A stretch of 64,000 nt of DNA from Branchinecta lynchi (GCA_023053575.1 JAKZAP010000017.1:627501-691500); one strand, 5' to 3'; shown: positions 10,610 through 22,965, counted from the first letter of the stretch. The notes: generated from the sequence alone by a model not told the origin. Made by a program: numbers and translations.

Positions 10610-10936
10610 TCTGTGGGAGAGAAGACGGGTACGTTGAGAGGGCAAAGGGTCGGTCCGGTACTTACTCATGTCCAATTTGTGGTAGTGTGGATGAGAATTT
10701 GAAACTTTGTTGTGTGAATGCGAAAATTTGAATGAGGTTAGAGATTTTTGGAGTAAATGAAAGAGGGGTGGATGAAGAATGGATGTGCAGGGTCATGGGA
10801 AATTGTGGTTTAATAAGTATTAAACAGTTGGCGAGTTTCATCAGGGTAGCCCTAGCCCATAGGGATAGCTGCTTATAGAAGGTATTATTAGAGATTTATA
10901 GACGGCTCTTAGCGTAAGTAAATCTTATCTTATCTT
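10610..10936 (+). mobile_element. LINE 3' fragment related to 3595-4582
   Basis: Contains ACTCATGTCCAATTTGTGG, encoding a CPICG knuckle like that at about 4270. It has the same following layout (IKQLASFIRVALAHRDSCL, compare RRLARFLRVAFQHRKLCL) and the same end, taaatcttatcttatctt (about 10920-10936). Heavily truncated. Confidence 0.65.
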
Positions 10937-11284
10937 CTTGTCCACTGGTCGAGAAGCTGGAAAATTTTCAGTCGTTATCAAAACAGTGACCTACTATCAG
11001 CAACAGAAAAAACAAATAGAAACATACAGCCAAAATACTCTTCGCGACTGGAAAATCCAGGAACTGGGAAAAATCTTATTTCTCGCTCGTGTTCTTCTTA
11101 CTTGTTGTTTTTTCCCTTATTATTTACTCCGCTTTGTGCTAATTTTGAAGGGGTCAAAATTCATCATTATAAATGTTCACCAAAAGAAACGGAAGCAGCC
11201 GAGCAGGTGCCAAAAGTTGAAGAAAGTTCGTGGAGCCAGAAGCTGAAAGTTTGGCGTTGATTCTACTAAAAGCCAGGAGTCAGC

Positions 11285-12193
11285 TTTTTGGGATCCCAAA
11301 ACGTAAGTGGAGGGATACCTATGACATGCAAAAGTTGTCCGTCTGTTTATCCGTCTGTCCGCACGATAACTCTTGAAGGGATTGAGATATTTTGATGAAA
11401 CTTGGTGGGATGATCCTTTAGCAAAGCACAGGTCAAGTTCGAAGATGGGCTCTGTAGCTCTATATTTGAGGGTGGGGGAGGGGTTTGAAATTAAGGGGCA
11501 AACAAAATATTTTTTGAAAGCTATTGAGATAGTTGATTTAAAGGCTGACGAGGACCCTTGCCAAGAAGGGCCGAAATGTCGCTGATGAAGAATCAGAGCT
11601 GACGTATCCGTTGTAACATTGTCTGAACGAAACCGGAGAATTTGTTAAAAGTAAAGGTTTTATTTAAATTTGATAAGATGTTCAATTTGCGGGTAAGAAG
11701 ACATGCTGAATTCCCACATGACAATCATTTTCTCACCGGATCGCTCGGAATCCGGCTGAAACTGGAAAATTTGTTAAAAGTAAAAGTTTAATTTGCAGTT
11801 GATTAGAGGTTGGATGCAGGGGTTAAGGAGACATGCTGAATTCGTTTTTGAGCTTTAGTTTTTTGCCAGACAAGTAGTTTGTCTGGAATCCGGCCGAAAC
11901 CGGAAGTTGGGTAGAAGTAAGGAAGGAAGGAGATACGACGTATTCTATAGGGTAAACCGTATGCTGAACCCATATTTGAATATTTGACAGCGCAAAACGG
12001 ATATCTGAATATATCTGAACTTGTTGAAATCAGCTGGCGTATCCGGTTTGCATTGTCAAATACGAACTTACTGTTTGTAAATGTTAAAAGTAAAAATGTT
12101 TAAGAAGTCTGTTGAAGACCGATATCTACAAGACCGAATTGTTGGGAGCAAATATTAAAATTTTCGGATCCCATCGAAACCTTTGGACTTGTT
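11285..12193 (+). mobile_element. GGGATCCC-family element, copy 1
   Basis: Starts with TTTTTGGGATCCCAAAACG then taagtggagggatacctatg. A GTCCGTCTG-type microsatellite follows, then gaaacttggtgggatgatcc, ~135 bp core units with gacatgctgaat and the ccggaa/ccggc word, and the end gatcccatcgaaacctttgg acttgtt. A short relic of the gctgacgtatccgtt MITE (about 11543-11635) sits inside it. Non-coding. Confidence 0.7.
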
Positions 12194-12239
12194 TCTTCCA
12201 GATGCCGAATTTCCGTTTTCGTCGAGGAGGATCTGGAAG

Positions 12240-12620
12240 ATGCAGCCAGACCGTATCTGTCTGGCAGGGGCGTCACTATTGGGAATTGTAACCAGAAGTT
12301 TGGTCCTTACTTCTGTACGATGTGTGGGTGCGTGGATGAGAGTGTGATTGACATGCTTTACGATTGTATTGGGATGAGTGACTGGAGAAAAGAAAAGTAT
12401 GATGTGTTCGTATTTAATGAAGAGTGGTTGAAACGAATTTCACGAGTGTTTTGCTGGTATAAAGAACATGGGGCGACTTTTGAGGCTAGAGATGGAACAC
12501 AGAAGTAGATTTTTGGAATAAGTAAAACAAATAAAACGAAAACGAGTATTATTTTTTTTTTTGGTTTGTTTTTTTCGTTTGTTAATTTTTTCCCATGGCC
12601 CTCGGGCTGCTTATAGCAAT
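12240..12620 (+). mobile_element. LINE 3' remnant next to a hAT-like end
   Basis: CAGGGGCGTCACTATTGGG at about 12265 looks like a left hAT-MITE end, without a visible right partner. The following frame (YFCTMCGCVDESVIDMLYDC) resembles the Cys-rich C-terminus of LINE ORF2 proteins seen near 4270. The segment ends in atggccctcgggctgcttat plus agcaataaactatctatct. Confidence 0.45.
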
Positions 12621-13725
12621 AAACTATCTATCTGTGGAGGGAGGGGGGTAACCCCCCCCCCCCTCGAAGAAAGAAAAAAGAAAACTCTCTCACAGCCCTC
12701 AGTCAAAATAAATAAGCTAACATGGGCGCTTGCAGAGCGCTCTGTCAAAATCGATGAACTATTAAGTTCGACGCTCGCTGAGCGCCCGACCACACAAATT
12801 TAGCCAAACTGGGCGCTCAGCCAGGAAAACTAAATGGGGGGGGGAGGGCTGACAGTAGACCTGGGAAAGTCAGTACGGCTAGTTGGAGCACTATCATGTA
12901 TCCAGCGAAATGTCACATTTTTCTGGATCCGTCATGAATGAAGACAGACGGGCAGAGGCATGGTAAGTGGCCCTTACTTTCACTTGGGACCCAAAAAGAC
13001 GTTGTGATTATAAAATATTCCGCAATGTTTTCCCTGCGGCGCCTTTCGTAGTAGACTCTGTTTACTGGAAGGGCGCGTCATTTCATTCGAGTTTTAGACA
13101 TAGAATTGGAAACAGAAGGGGGGGGCGCTTGTTTGGGCTTGGAAAAGTAGTGGTTTGCACGAAAAAAGTGATAACCTACTTAACAAATTTTGCTTGCGGC
13201 GCTCATTTTCATTTTGTCTGATATACAGTCGTTCGAATCTGCTGCGGGTCGTGCTATTGCCGGAGCGAGTTCTGTTATTACGAATGACCTTATAAATACT
13301 AGCTTTACTGTTTCTTTGAACTCGTACAGTTTCCCACATGTGGTGCTGTGTTTCTTGGCTATTGTTTCTAACTGGTATGACTCTTGATCTACCGGTCGCA
13401 TAGTTGAGGTAGTCAACTTCCATGACCTTCAAACCGCCCCTGAGCTCGGAGATGCGACCACTTTAACGCTTGTAGTTATCACGAGTTGAACCCTCATACG
13501 AAGTCTGAACAACACAATCTCAACCCCTTCGACCCCTGACACGACACGATAGACTTACATGTGTCTGCCTAGTCTTTTGCTCTCCAGATAGTTGTCGGGA
13601 TGCATTCTGCCTTTTTGCCCAGTAAATACCGGTTGGGAACTTGAAGATAACTAAACTGATTGCATACACTTTTTGTTCTCACTCTATATCGACCATGTCA
13701 TTGGGTTATAGAATTTCATGCTAAA
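12621..13725. other. Unassigned sequence
   Basis: G/C homopolymer runs lie at about 12641-12663 and 12834-12848. Repeated gagcgctc words lie at 12728-12812 (cttgcagagcgctctgtcaa, ctcgctgagcgcccg, actgggcgctcag), giving a loose inverted-word cluster. I recognise no gene. Confidence 0.4.
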
Positions 13726-14182
13726 CTTTTGAATTCCGAGCGAACTACTTGTCCTGCCAAAAAATAATTATCATATTCGGATTCAGCATGTTCTCTTACC
13801 CTAGAGTCGAACATCTAATCAACTTCAGATTCAACTTTTACTTTTTACAAATTTCCAGGTTTTTGCCGGATTCCGGGTGAACTAGTTGTCCGGCGAGAAA
13901 AAAAAATTTCATATTCCGATTCGGCATGCTTCCTCACCCTAAATAGTCTATTTTATTAGCTTTTAAAAAATATTTGTATTTTGCCCCTTAATTTGAAAAC
14001 CCTCCCCTAAACATAATATAGCTATGAAGCCCATCTACGAACTCGAACTTTCCCTTGACCCAAAGAATCCTCACCAAGTTTCATCAGTATATCATATTAT
14101 CTTCGAGAGTCACCATGCTTACAGACGGAGGGACAGATTTAACGAAGTCATAGGTACAATTACGTTTTTTGATCCCCAAAAA
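13726..14182 (-). mobile_element. GGGATCCC-family element, partial copy
   Basis: The reverse orientation shows core words (cttctcaccctaaatag, ccggattccgggtgaactag), then caccaagtttcatcagtat, a degenerate microsatellite (cagacggagggacag), and a terminal palindrome decayed to gatccccaaaaac. The distal end is missing. Confidence 0.6.
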
Positions 14183-14446
14183 CATAGCTGAAATTACTGT
14201 GAAGGCTCTCTTACAAACATTATTATATTACACTGTATCCACAAAAAAGGAAGCTATTTATTTGTTTATTCCCGCTCAAGGAGGGAATGCAAAACTAGAA
14301 CTTGAAAATATTATCTACCCCATGCATATTACACTACTCTTTCGCAGACAAAAAAGGCTATTACTGAGAATAATGACTGTGTCGAGGAAAAATTGGCTGC
14401 TTTTAAGAACAAGAGCTACGAGCTCATATGGCACTTGTTACGAGTA

Positions 14447-17400
14447 AGCACGGCTCGGTTATGTCAATGATATATCTAGTGTTTGCTAGGTGTCTTCCCA
14501 CCAAGTTTCATCTCGTTCCCTCCACTCATAGCGTTTTCCAATATTTCCGGTTCTCCCCTCCAGCTCCCCCCAAAAGTCACCGGATCCGGTCCGGATTTTA
14601 AGTGGGTCGTCTGAGGCATGAGGTCTTTCCAAATATCAAGTTTCATCGAGATCCGGTCACCCGTTCAAAAGTTATAAATACCTCAAGATTCCGGATTCCC
14701 CCTCCCTCCACTCCCCCCCACAGTACCCGAATCGGCTTGGTTATGTCAATGATGTATCTAGTGTTTGCTAGGTGTCTTCCCACCAAGTTTCATCTCGATC
14801 CCTCCACTCATAGCGTTTCCCAAGATTTCCGGTTGTCCCCTCCAGCTCCCCCAAAAGTCACCGGATCCGGTCCGGATTTTATGTGGGTCGCCTGAGGCAT
14901 GAGGCCTTTCCAAATATCAAGTTCCATCGAGATCCGATCACCCGTTCAAAAGTTATAAATACCTCAAGATTCCGGATTCCCCCTCCCTCCACTCCCCCCA
15001 CAGTGCCCGAATCGGCTCGGTCATGTCAATGATGTATCTAGTGTTTGCTAGGTGTCTGCACACCAAGTTTCATCTCGATCCCTCCACTCATAGCGTTTCC
15101 CAAAATTTCCGGTTGCCCCCTCCAACTCCCCCCAAAAGTCACCGGATCCGGTCCGGATTTTAAGTGGGTCGTCTGAGGCATGAGGTCGTTCCAAATATCA
15201 AGTTTCATCGAGATCCGGTCACCCGTTCAAAAGTTATAAATACCTCAAGATTCCGGATTCCCCCTCCCTCCACTCCCCCCACAGTGCCCGAATTGGCTCG
15301 GTTATGTCAATGATGTATCTTCACACCAAGTTTCATCTCGATCCCTCCACTCACAGCGTTTCCCAAGATTTCCGGTTGCCCCCTCAGGCTCCCACCAAAA
15401 GTCACCGGATCCGGTCCGGATTTTAAGTTGGTCGTCTGAGGCATGAGGTCGTTCCAAATATCAAGTTCCATCGAGATCCGATCACCCGTTAAAAAGTTAT
15501 AAATACCTCAAGATTCCGGATTCCCCTCCCTCCACTCCCCCGACAGTGCCCGAATCGGCTCGGTCATGTCAATGATGTATCTAGTGTTTACTAGGTGTCT
15601 TCCCACCAAGTTTCATCTCGACCCCTCCACTCATAGCGTTTCCCAAGATTTCCGGTTGCCTCCTCCAGCTCCCCCCAAAAGTCACCGGATCCGGTCCGGA
15701 TTTTAAGTGGGTCGTCTGAGGCATGAGGTCTTTCCAAATATCAAGTTCCATCGAGATCCGATCACCCATTCAAAAGTTATAAATACCTCAAGATTCCGGA
15801 TTCCCCCTCCCTCCACTCCCCCCCCCCCACAGTACCCGAATCGGCTCGGTTATGTCAATGATGTATCTAGTGTTTGCTAGGTGTCTTCCCACCAAGTTTC
15901 ATCTCGATCCCTCCACTCATAGCGTTTCCCAAAATTTCCGGTTGCCCCCTCCAGCTCCCCCCAAAAGTCACCGGATCCGGTCCGAATTTTAAGTACGTCG
16001 TCTGAGGCATGAGGCCTTTCCAAATATCAAGTTCCATCGAGATCCGATCACCCTTTCAAAAGTTATAAATACCTCAAGGTTCCGGATTCCCCCTCCCTCC
16101 ACTCCCCCCCACAGTGCCCGAATCGGCTCGGTTACGTCAATGATGTATCTAGTGTTTGCTAGGTGTCTTCTCACCAAGTTTCATCTCGATCCCTCCACTC
16201 ATAGCGTTTCCCAAGATTTCCGGTTGCCCCCTCCAGCTCCCCCCCCAAAAGTCATCGGATCCGGTTCGGATTTTAAGTGGGTCGTCTGAGGCATGAGGTC
16301 GTTCCAAATATCAAGTTTCATCGAGATCCGATCACCCGTTCAAAAGTTATAAATACCTCAAGATTCCGGATTCCCCCTCCCTCCACTCCCCCCCCCACAG
16401 TACCCGAATCGGCTCGGTTATGTCAATGATGTATCTAGTGTTTGCTAGGTGTCTTCCCACCAAGTTTCATCTCGATCCCTCCACTCATAGCGTTTCCCAA
16501 GATTTCCGGTTGCCCCCTCCAGCTCCCCCCAAAAGTCACCGGATCCGGTCCGGATTTTAAGTACGTCGTCTGAGGCATGAGGTCTTTCCAAATATCAAGT
16601 TCCATCGAGATCCGATCACCCGTTCAAAAGTTATAAATACCTCAAGGTTCCAGATTCCCCCTCCCTCCACTCCCCCCCACAGTGCCTGAATCGGCTCGGT
16701 TATGTCAATGATGTATCTAGTGTTTGCTAGGTGTCTTCCGACCAAGTTTCATCTCGATCCCTCCACTCATAGCGTTTCCCAAGATTTCCGGTTGCCCCCT
16801 CCAGCTCCCCCCCAAAAGTCATCGGATCCGGTCCGGATTTTAAGTGGGTCGTCTGAGGCATGAGGTCGCTCCAAATATCAAGTTTCATCGAGATCCGATC
16901 ACCCGTTCAAAAGTTATAAATACCTCAAGATTCCGGATTCCCCCTCCCTCCACTCCCCCCCCCACAGTACCCGAATCGGCTCGGTTATGTCAATGATGTA
17001 TCTAGTGTTTGCTAGGTGTCTTCCCACCAAGTTTCATCTCGATCCCTCCACTCATAGCGTTTCCCAAGATTTCCGGTTGCCCCCTCCAGCTCCCCCCAAA
17101 AGTCACCGGATCCGGTCCGGATTTTAAGTACGTCGTCTGAGGCATGAGGTCTTTCCAAATATCAAGTTCCATCGAGATCCGATCACCCGTTAAAAAGTTA
17201 TAAATACCTCAAGGTTCCAGATTCCCCCTCCCTCCACTCCCCCCCACAGTGCCTGAATCGGCTCGGTTATGTCAATGATGTATCTAGTGTTTGCTAGGTG
17301 TCTTCCGACCAAGTTTCATCTCGATCCCTCCACTCATAGCGTTTCCCAAGATTTCCGGTTGCCCCCTCCAGCTCCCCCCAAAAGTCACCGGATCCGGTCC

Positions 17401-17560
17401 GGATTTTAAGTGGGTCGTCTGAGGCATGAGGACGTTCCAAATATCAAGTTTCATCGAGATCCGATCACCCGTTCAAAAGTTAAAAATACCTCAAGATTCC
17501 GGATTCCCCCTCCCTCCACTCCCCCCACGGTGCTCGGATCGGGGAAGTGACTATTTCCAA
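14447..17560. repeat. Tandem array, 11 units of ~283 bp, each a dimer of ~140 bp
   Basis: The landmark tgtcaatgatgtatctagtg starts units at about 14460, 14742, 15025, 15304, 15566, 15851, 16134, 16419, 16702, 16986 and 17270, giving spacings of 262-285 bp. Each unit has two half-repeats that share the order ATGAAACTTG (as caagtttcat), a C-rich tract, and a gattccgga/gatttccgg word. This shows an ancient dimer that was later amplified. The units are so alike that recent homogenisation is likely. 62-codon antisense frames appear in several units but only reflect the repeat. Confidence 0.9.
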
Positions 17561-17723
17561 CTTAATCATTTGGGGTCCCTGATACGCTTGCCAAGTTTTA
17601 TCGTCCTAGCTTATCTGGAAGTGCCCGAACTAGCAAAACCTGGACAGACCGACAGACCGACAGACCGACGGACGGACAGAAATTGCGATCGCTATATGGC
17701 ACTTGGCCGAAGGGCAAGTGCCA
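17561..17723 (+). mobile_element. Terminal module of the tandem-array family (microsatellite and hairpin)
   Basis: After the last unit come gccaagttttatcgtcctag, a GACAGACCGACAG microsatellite (about 17643-17680), and a perfect-looking hairpin at 17697-17723 (TGGCACTTGGCC, loop, GGGCAAGTGCCA). The same module is found reversed at 25497-25640. The array is therefore the core of a mobile element, not a simple satellite. Confidence 0.7.
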
Positions 17724-17932
17724 TAAAAACTACTATTTCTGGAAAAAATCATCGATTTTTGCGAGAAATCAACTATTTTTAGAAAAAAATGTCTGTTTCC
17801 AGGAAAAAATCGATTTTTTGCGATAAATCGCGGCCCTTCGCGCCGGCTCAGCTATTTTTACCGTCTGGCCGACGACATTTCATTTGGAGGAGGGGGACAT
17901 CCCTCCCTTCCCCCCTAGTTGTGATGCCCCTG
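17724..17932. mobile_element. hAT-like MITE, right part
   Basis: The right end is the reverse complement of CAGGGGCATCACAACTAG and is preceded by a purine/pyrimidine-rich tract. The core is iterated words of the gaaaaaatcgatttttgcg type. No matching left end or 8-bp duplication was found, because the left side abuts the hairpin of the array family. Confidence 0.5.
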
Positions 17933-17989
17933 CATTGAGCTGAGACATGATTCTTCAGATTCAAATTCAAACAAGGATTCCAACCTAAG

Positions 17990-19190
17990 AAGATATATAT
18001 ATATATATCTTTTATTCACCAAAATAGCAAGGATAGCTAGTAAAGGTAAGTCAACACAGCCCTTTCAACGGGATATAAAATGGCCAATGACAAATGACAA
18101 ATAATACCAGATAAACACGCCTAAGAACTATTAAACGAAGGAACAAAGTACGGTACAAACGAGTTAACATATCTTTCAGTTGCATCCGCTGGATAATTTG
18201 TTAATTTAGCTTTGTTTGAGTGGGTTTGAGTACGCGTGTCGGGCCTGTTCTTATTTTGTTCAACATACTCAGGCAACACTGATCTGTGAAGTTCAGAATT
18301 TACATATTTGTGGCCAAAACTTATTGTCAAATGGTTGCTCAAGGGAAGTTGCTCAAGGGAAGGGAGACCGAGACTTGAAAGGCTCTCTTCATAACTAACA
18401 TACACTGGGCCCAGGATAATCTTAATTGCTCTTCTGGATTAGCTCCAGTCTACTGGATTGCTCCTTAGTCAAACCGGGATGTCATACCTGACAGCAATAT
18501 TCAAGACAAGGTCTGACATAACAGCAATAAATTAGGACTAATTGTTTCAGGGGAATCTTAAATCTCCTCAGGAGCGAGAAACATTTCAGTAGATGCGACC
18601 CATTTCTCACAGGAGCATCAATGTGAGTATTCCAGCCGAGGTCACTCTGGATATACACACCAATTAATTAACACAGTTTTGTGTACTCAAACCAAGATCT
18701 TCAATAAACGGAACGTCTTTCTTGAGGAATGAAAATCTCATAACAACACTCTTCACGCTGCTTACCCTCAATTTAACTCGGCTTCGTTCAGGCTGGAGTA
18801 TCACCTGAGTGTGGTTGTATGATCAGAATGATCTGAAAGGTTTTTCAATGAAAGCCCAGATAGGTCTTCAGCAAATTTAAAACGGTCACGAATTGGAGTT
18901 AAAATACGATTAAAAACAATAAAAAACGACAATGGTCCTAGCTTAGTCCCCTGCTGCGATCCACAATATATGTCCAAGAATTCGGAAACGTCACCGTTTG
19001 GTAGAAGCACACACTGTTCTTTATCAGATAAAAAACTAGCTAACATACTGTACATAAGACAAATTTACTAGCCCCCATATCACCAGCCTCATGAATAGCC
19101 ACCTGGTGGTCTAAACTGTCAAATGCCTGAAAGATTACCTGAGGGTTGGCAGACAAACTCTTTTCCACAAAGTAAAACTAGAGATAACTA
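17990..19190 (-). pseudogene. Dead CR1-like LINE, RT to 3' end
   Basis: On the minus strand the block-A remnant FQAFDSLDHQVAIHEAGD lies at about 19080-19130. Then come LASFLSDKEQCVLLPNGD and GSQQGTKLGPLSFF, with FAEDLS in place of the F/YADD motif (18801-19055). After broken sequence, 18121-18405 gives the C-terminal SLGLPSLEQL and a PEYVEQNKNRPDTRTQ region. The 3' end is aataaaag plus an (AT)n run at 17993-18010. The catalytic Asp of FADD is changed to Glu, and several frame breaks separate the pieces. It is related to, but distinct from, the element at 5695-9398. Confidence 0.8.
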
Positions 19191-19559
19191 ATCACACTTT
19201 TCTAGATCACAGAACTCACGGCCACGATTTCAAAAATACTGCCACTTGGCCAAATTTGTCGGAGCCTTCGACATTAGCTGCCATCTAGGTCAGTTTTTAC
19301 CGCCTATGTTAGTTCAAAATTTTGTCGCTACAGTGCCCTGTAGTTGATAGTTGAGGCTCGAACGGTCAGGGTCGAGGGCCCGTGGACTGGAATTCTGCCC
19401 AGATTTTCGGCACCATCATCAACTCTCTATGAAAAAGATGAGAAATTTGGTTGTGAAATTCTGATCGTGCGTTTGCACCATTAATGGTGCGGTGCCTACT
19501 TAGCACAGCTTAATCATCTAGGGTACTTAGCGTAAATCCGAGCATATTTCAAATACGTT

Positions 19560-20340
19560 CATTTTTACTAGAGTGTTCCTTGGTACAATCCACTCTTGCG
19601 TGCGCTGTAGCAGCTTTCGGCTTTAACCGATTTTGGTGGAGCTGATAGCACGCGAAACAGTGCAGGTATCAAGTCCAGACTTGGTATATTGTGATCCAGT
19701 TGTACTTTTTTGAGGGTCCCGCCACCAAAACCCACTCGGTCCAGGGGCAATTGGTCCCAGATTACCCAGTGAATAATGTTCATAACTGGACCATAGCTGG
19801 ACATAGGACGATGAAATTCTTTATACTTACAGATCCTAGGGCTGGGAAGTTTTTTTTGATGTTGCATCTCCCCCATCTGCCCCGTGCATGGGCAACTGGG
19901 CCCAGATTGACCAAGAGTAAAGTTCAGAACCCGTGACAGGAATCAACAGGTATTAAGTTGAAATTTTGTAGGCTTGTCAGCATTCGGGTTTCTGTTTGCT
20001 TTTGGGGGATCACGCAAGCCTTACTCCCACTTGCTTCAGGGGCAATTGGGCCCAGATTATATTTTAATGTTTTTAACTTGACAATAACCGGAGACAGGGC
20101 GATGAAATTCCTTGTGTTTTTAGATCTTCGGGTTGGGATGACGGAGGTTGGGATGTGGAGTTACACCCTTCACGCTCATGGGCCCAAAAATTGCCCATAA
20201 GTTAAGTTTTTGACCCGTGGGCCGTGACTGGAATCTAACAAGAAGCTGATATACTTAAGGATCTATCGGTGTAGACTCGCATTTTGATAGGTCCCGCCCC
20301 CCTCCTCCTAGCTGGGCCCAAGTATGAACCGACGTGGGTT
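19560..20340. repeat. Degenerate ~190-300 bp repeats with gcaattggkcccagatta words
   Basis: The block ggggcaattgggcccagatt, then a-aatgtt, then gacgatgaaattc recurs at about 19742, 19880 and 20040 with many differences. It resembles the ~140 bp half-units of the other families in carrying a gatgaaayt word. No coding capacity. Confidence 0.5.
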
Positions 20341-21370
20341 TTAGTGTAACAGCAACAAATAAGACCATGCGATTTGCTTCAATCCTTAATGAAAAGTTGG
20401 AAACTGGACGGTTATGTCATATGATCGATGATATGCCGTTCTTAATAAAGTTGTGAGGAAAGGGGTTTTAGGCTGTTAAGATTTAGTTTATTGCACTTGT
20501 TAATACCTTGCTGATGAAAAAGAGGATTAAAGGGTCGGACTGGCTGGCTGGCAAGACATTCAGTTTTGAAATTGAGACTGTTCCTGCAAGATCTCTTTGG
20601 ATTTATAAATGCAGTTTGTTTATATTATTAGCTTTGAAAGTGTGATGATTTCAGATTAGGTTATTTCAATAATTGTTTGGTTATTTGGAACGGGAGATCA
20701 CTTGGTTCTAACGCTGTTGTACATCAGATGTGATAAACATTTGACTTTCCCACTCCACATTTGAGCGCTTGCGCACTTGTTTACGGTCGTTTTGCATTGC
20801 AGAAAGATTCTCTAGCAAATAAAACGGGCTTCATGCTCGTATTTGAAAATTACGCTCGGATTTAGCGCAGTGTGTGCAATACACCGAGAGCAAAAGAACA
20901 CTAGGGAGTAGCGTCAAGATCTAAAGCGTAGCCTATATCTTTCCGTTCCCCGAGGACTCTTCAGGGAATCAAGGGGAACGGCGAGAATAGAGGGAGTCAC
21001 TCCTCGCACACTACGCGTACGTAAAACAACGGGAACACAGGGCATGCTGCCAAAACGACTTTTTCAGAAAAAAATATGCAGCTGACGAAATTAGTCTGGA
21101 TCCACTTTATTTTTAGTTTTGTTTATTTTGATTCTTTTTATTAAGTTTACGTTTCACCAACACTAGCAACGATTTATTCCCCTCCGAATCTGAAAGGAGT
21201 CCGCTTTGGTATGATGGGTAATGATAATCAGAGCATTTCCCCGTTCGGGAGGACTCGCCAGAATAGTCAAGTCACTCCTCGCGAGTCCCATGATTCCCTG
21301 AGACAAACAAAAAGGCACGAACTCTTCAAAAGCAGTCCTCGGGAACGGCGAAAATACGCCTTAAGCTGGC
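20341..21370. other. Unassigned sequence with iterated gttccccgaggactc-type words
   Basis: Between about 20950 and 21350 the words ccgaggactc, gggaacggcg and gggaggactcg recur in both orientations, which may be the core of an unrecognised MITE. The rest shows nothing I can name. Confidence 0.35.
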
Positions 21371-21620
21371 GGCATTTAAAGCGAGACGGACTTGCGAATT
21401 TAGAAATATAGCAAATTTGCGGCCTGCGCACATCGAGGAAACAGGGGAGGTTGTATCCTTTTTTTGTTCTTTTCAGGATATGAAGTTATTGGAGACATCG
21501 CTTGTGCAAGACTAAGTTTCAGTAGGGACGTTCACTATAGCTAGCGGTACTAGTGTCGCTGCTATTCGAGTGGGTGTCACTTCTTTCAAGTACTGGCACT
21601 ACTCCCTACTGTTATTTTGC
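21371..21620 (+). repeat. Single arm of the inverted repeat at 49985-50520
   Basis: Shares with 49995-50245 the ordered landmarks ggcggcatttaaagcgagac, gcggcctgcgcacatcgagg, atatgaagttatt, and tactccctactgtta. The partner arm is not adjacent here. Confidence 0.6.
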
Positions 21621-21835
21621 TGTGAATACACCTAAGTTTCAGGAAGCTAGGTGCCAAGCTAGTCCGTTGGCAGCCGCAAGGACAGATAAGCCGCAGCGGT
21701 TATACCCATTGTGCTTGCAGGAAAAGGACCAGTGCGGATCAGGGCGTTGACTTACCGACTCTTTCTTACGTTTCTGCAGGTTTCCTGGATCCTTGTATGG
21801 TTTCACAAGATTACAGCCTTATTCTGCCTGTTACA

Positions 21836-22146
21836 AACAAGACCAAAGGTGTCGATGAGATCCCAAAGGTGAATATTTGTCGGACAATCTTACACCACAT
21901 AAAGATTATCGGGTGTTTATATCTACATAAATATATAAATGTAGACTATCATTCGGAATTTATACCAGTGAATGTCGGTTCGGAGACGCTTTTTTACAAC
22001 TTTTCGCTACTTAGGTGGTAAGAAGTGTACCAAATAAGCTAATACCTAGTCCTACCCTGCCAAATGTCTGGGTTTTAGTAAATTCCGGCGAATTTCTTCT
22101 CTCACGAGGAAACCAAGTTCAGATACGGGTTCAGCACATATTTTTA
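21836..22146 (-). mobile_element. GGGATCCC-family element, distal end (reverse)
   Basis: Starts with AACAAGACCAAAGGTGTCGA then tgagatccc, the characteristic distal end of the family in reverse orientation. The core units continue into the tandem duplication at 22147-22704. Confidence 0.6.
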
Positions 22147-22704
22147 GCCTCTAGTTTAATCTCTAATTGACTTCAGAACAAACTTTAGGTAAGATTCATT
22201 TACGGTTTGGGCCAGATTGCAGGTGGAGTATTCGTCCGGAAAGAAAAAGGGCGGGTGGACTCGGCATGTCCCCTTAGAGAATCTCAAATCAACTTCAAGT
22301 AAACTTTTCTCGGCCAAACTTTCAGGTGCTGGCCGGATTCCGAAAACTACTTACCCGGCGATAAAAAAAAAAAGTCACAGATATGGATTCCGCATGTCTC
22401 CTTACGCCGCGGTATGTGATACAACGGCCTCTAGTTTAATCTCTAATTGACTTCAGAACAAACTTTAGGTAAGATTCATTTACGTTGGGCCAGATTGCAG
22501 GTGGAGTATTCGTCCGGAAAGAAAAAGGGCAGATGGACTCGGCATGTCCCCTTAGAGAATCTCAAATCAACTTCAAGTAAACTTTTCCCTTCGGCCAAAC
22601 TTTCAGGTGCTGGCCGGATTCCGAAAACTAATTACCCGGCGATAAAACAAGTCACAGATATGGATTCCGCATGTCTCCTTACCCCGCGGTATGTGATACA
22701 ACGG
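22147..22704. repeat. Tandem duplication, 2 units of ~280 bp
   Basis: The unit beginning tctagtttaatctctaattg at about 22149 is repeated at about 22431. Both contain cgtccggaaagaaaaagggc, then cggcatgtccccttagagaa and ggtgctggccggattccgaa. The units differ by short indels. Each holds two ~140 bp core units of the GGGATCCC family. Confidence 0.85.
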
Positions 22705-22707
22705 ATG

Positions 22708-22815
22708 CTTTTCAAAGACGACAATTGCCGAATTTGCGAGTTTAGAAGTCACACCAAAAGAAAAACTGATATTCACTCACATCACAAGTGCCAAACTACT
22801 TCCCCAGCAATCTGA
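22708..22815 (+). other. Short reading frame with a C2H2-like motif
   Basis: The frame end reads CRICEFRSHTKRKTDIHSHH, a Cys-x2-Cys-x12-His-x2-His spacing that looks like a slightly deviant C2H2 zinc finger, followed by a stop at 22815. It directly follows repeat sequence and has no partner fingers. It could be a stray exon piece or chance. Confidence 0.25.
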
Positions 22816-22869
22816 CAGAATCCTAGGCTCTTTTGTGGGTGATGAAGAAAGTTTCATCACTTTTCAATG

Positions 22870-22965
22870 ACAATCACTTACCACGGTAACTGGCAAGATA
22901 CAACGGTAACTGCAAACATTATTTTAGAACGTGGTACCAGATACCATGGTATCGGCAAAAACGCA
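22870..22965. mobile_element. Partial AGTTGCG-family MITE
   Basis: The words taccacggtaac and gataccatggtatc run into the end gcaaaaacgcaatt, like the right ends of the complete copies at 24832-25180 and 51481-51812. The left end is missing. Confidence 0.5.

Noticed and set aside
14447..17560. CRISPR-like array
   Set aside because: Units are ~283 bp with no short repeat and unique spacer alternation, and the genome is clearly eukaryotic.
14602..17782. Repeated 60-118 codon frames (both strands) across the tandem array
   Set aside because: They recur in step with the 283-bp unit, have low-complexity Pro/Ser or Gly-rich content, and are explained by the repeat itself.
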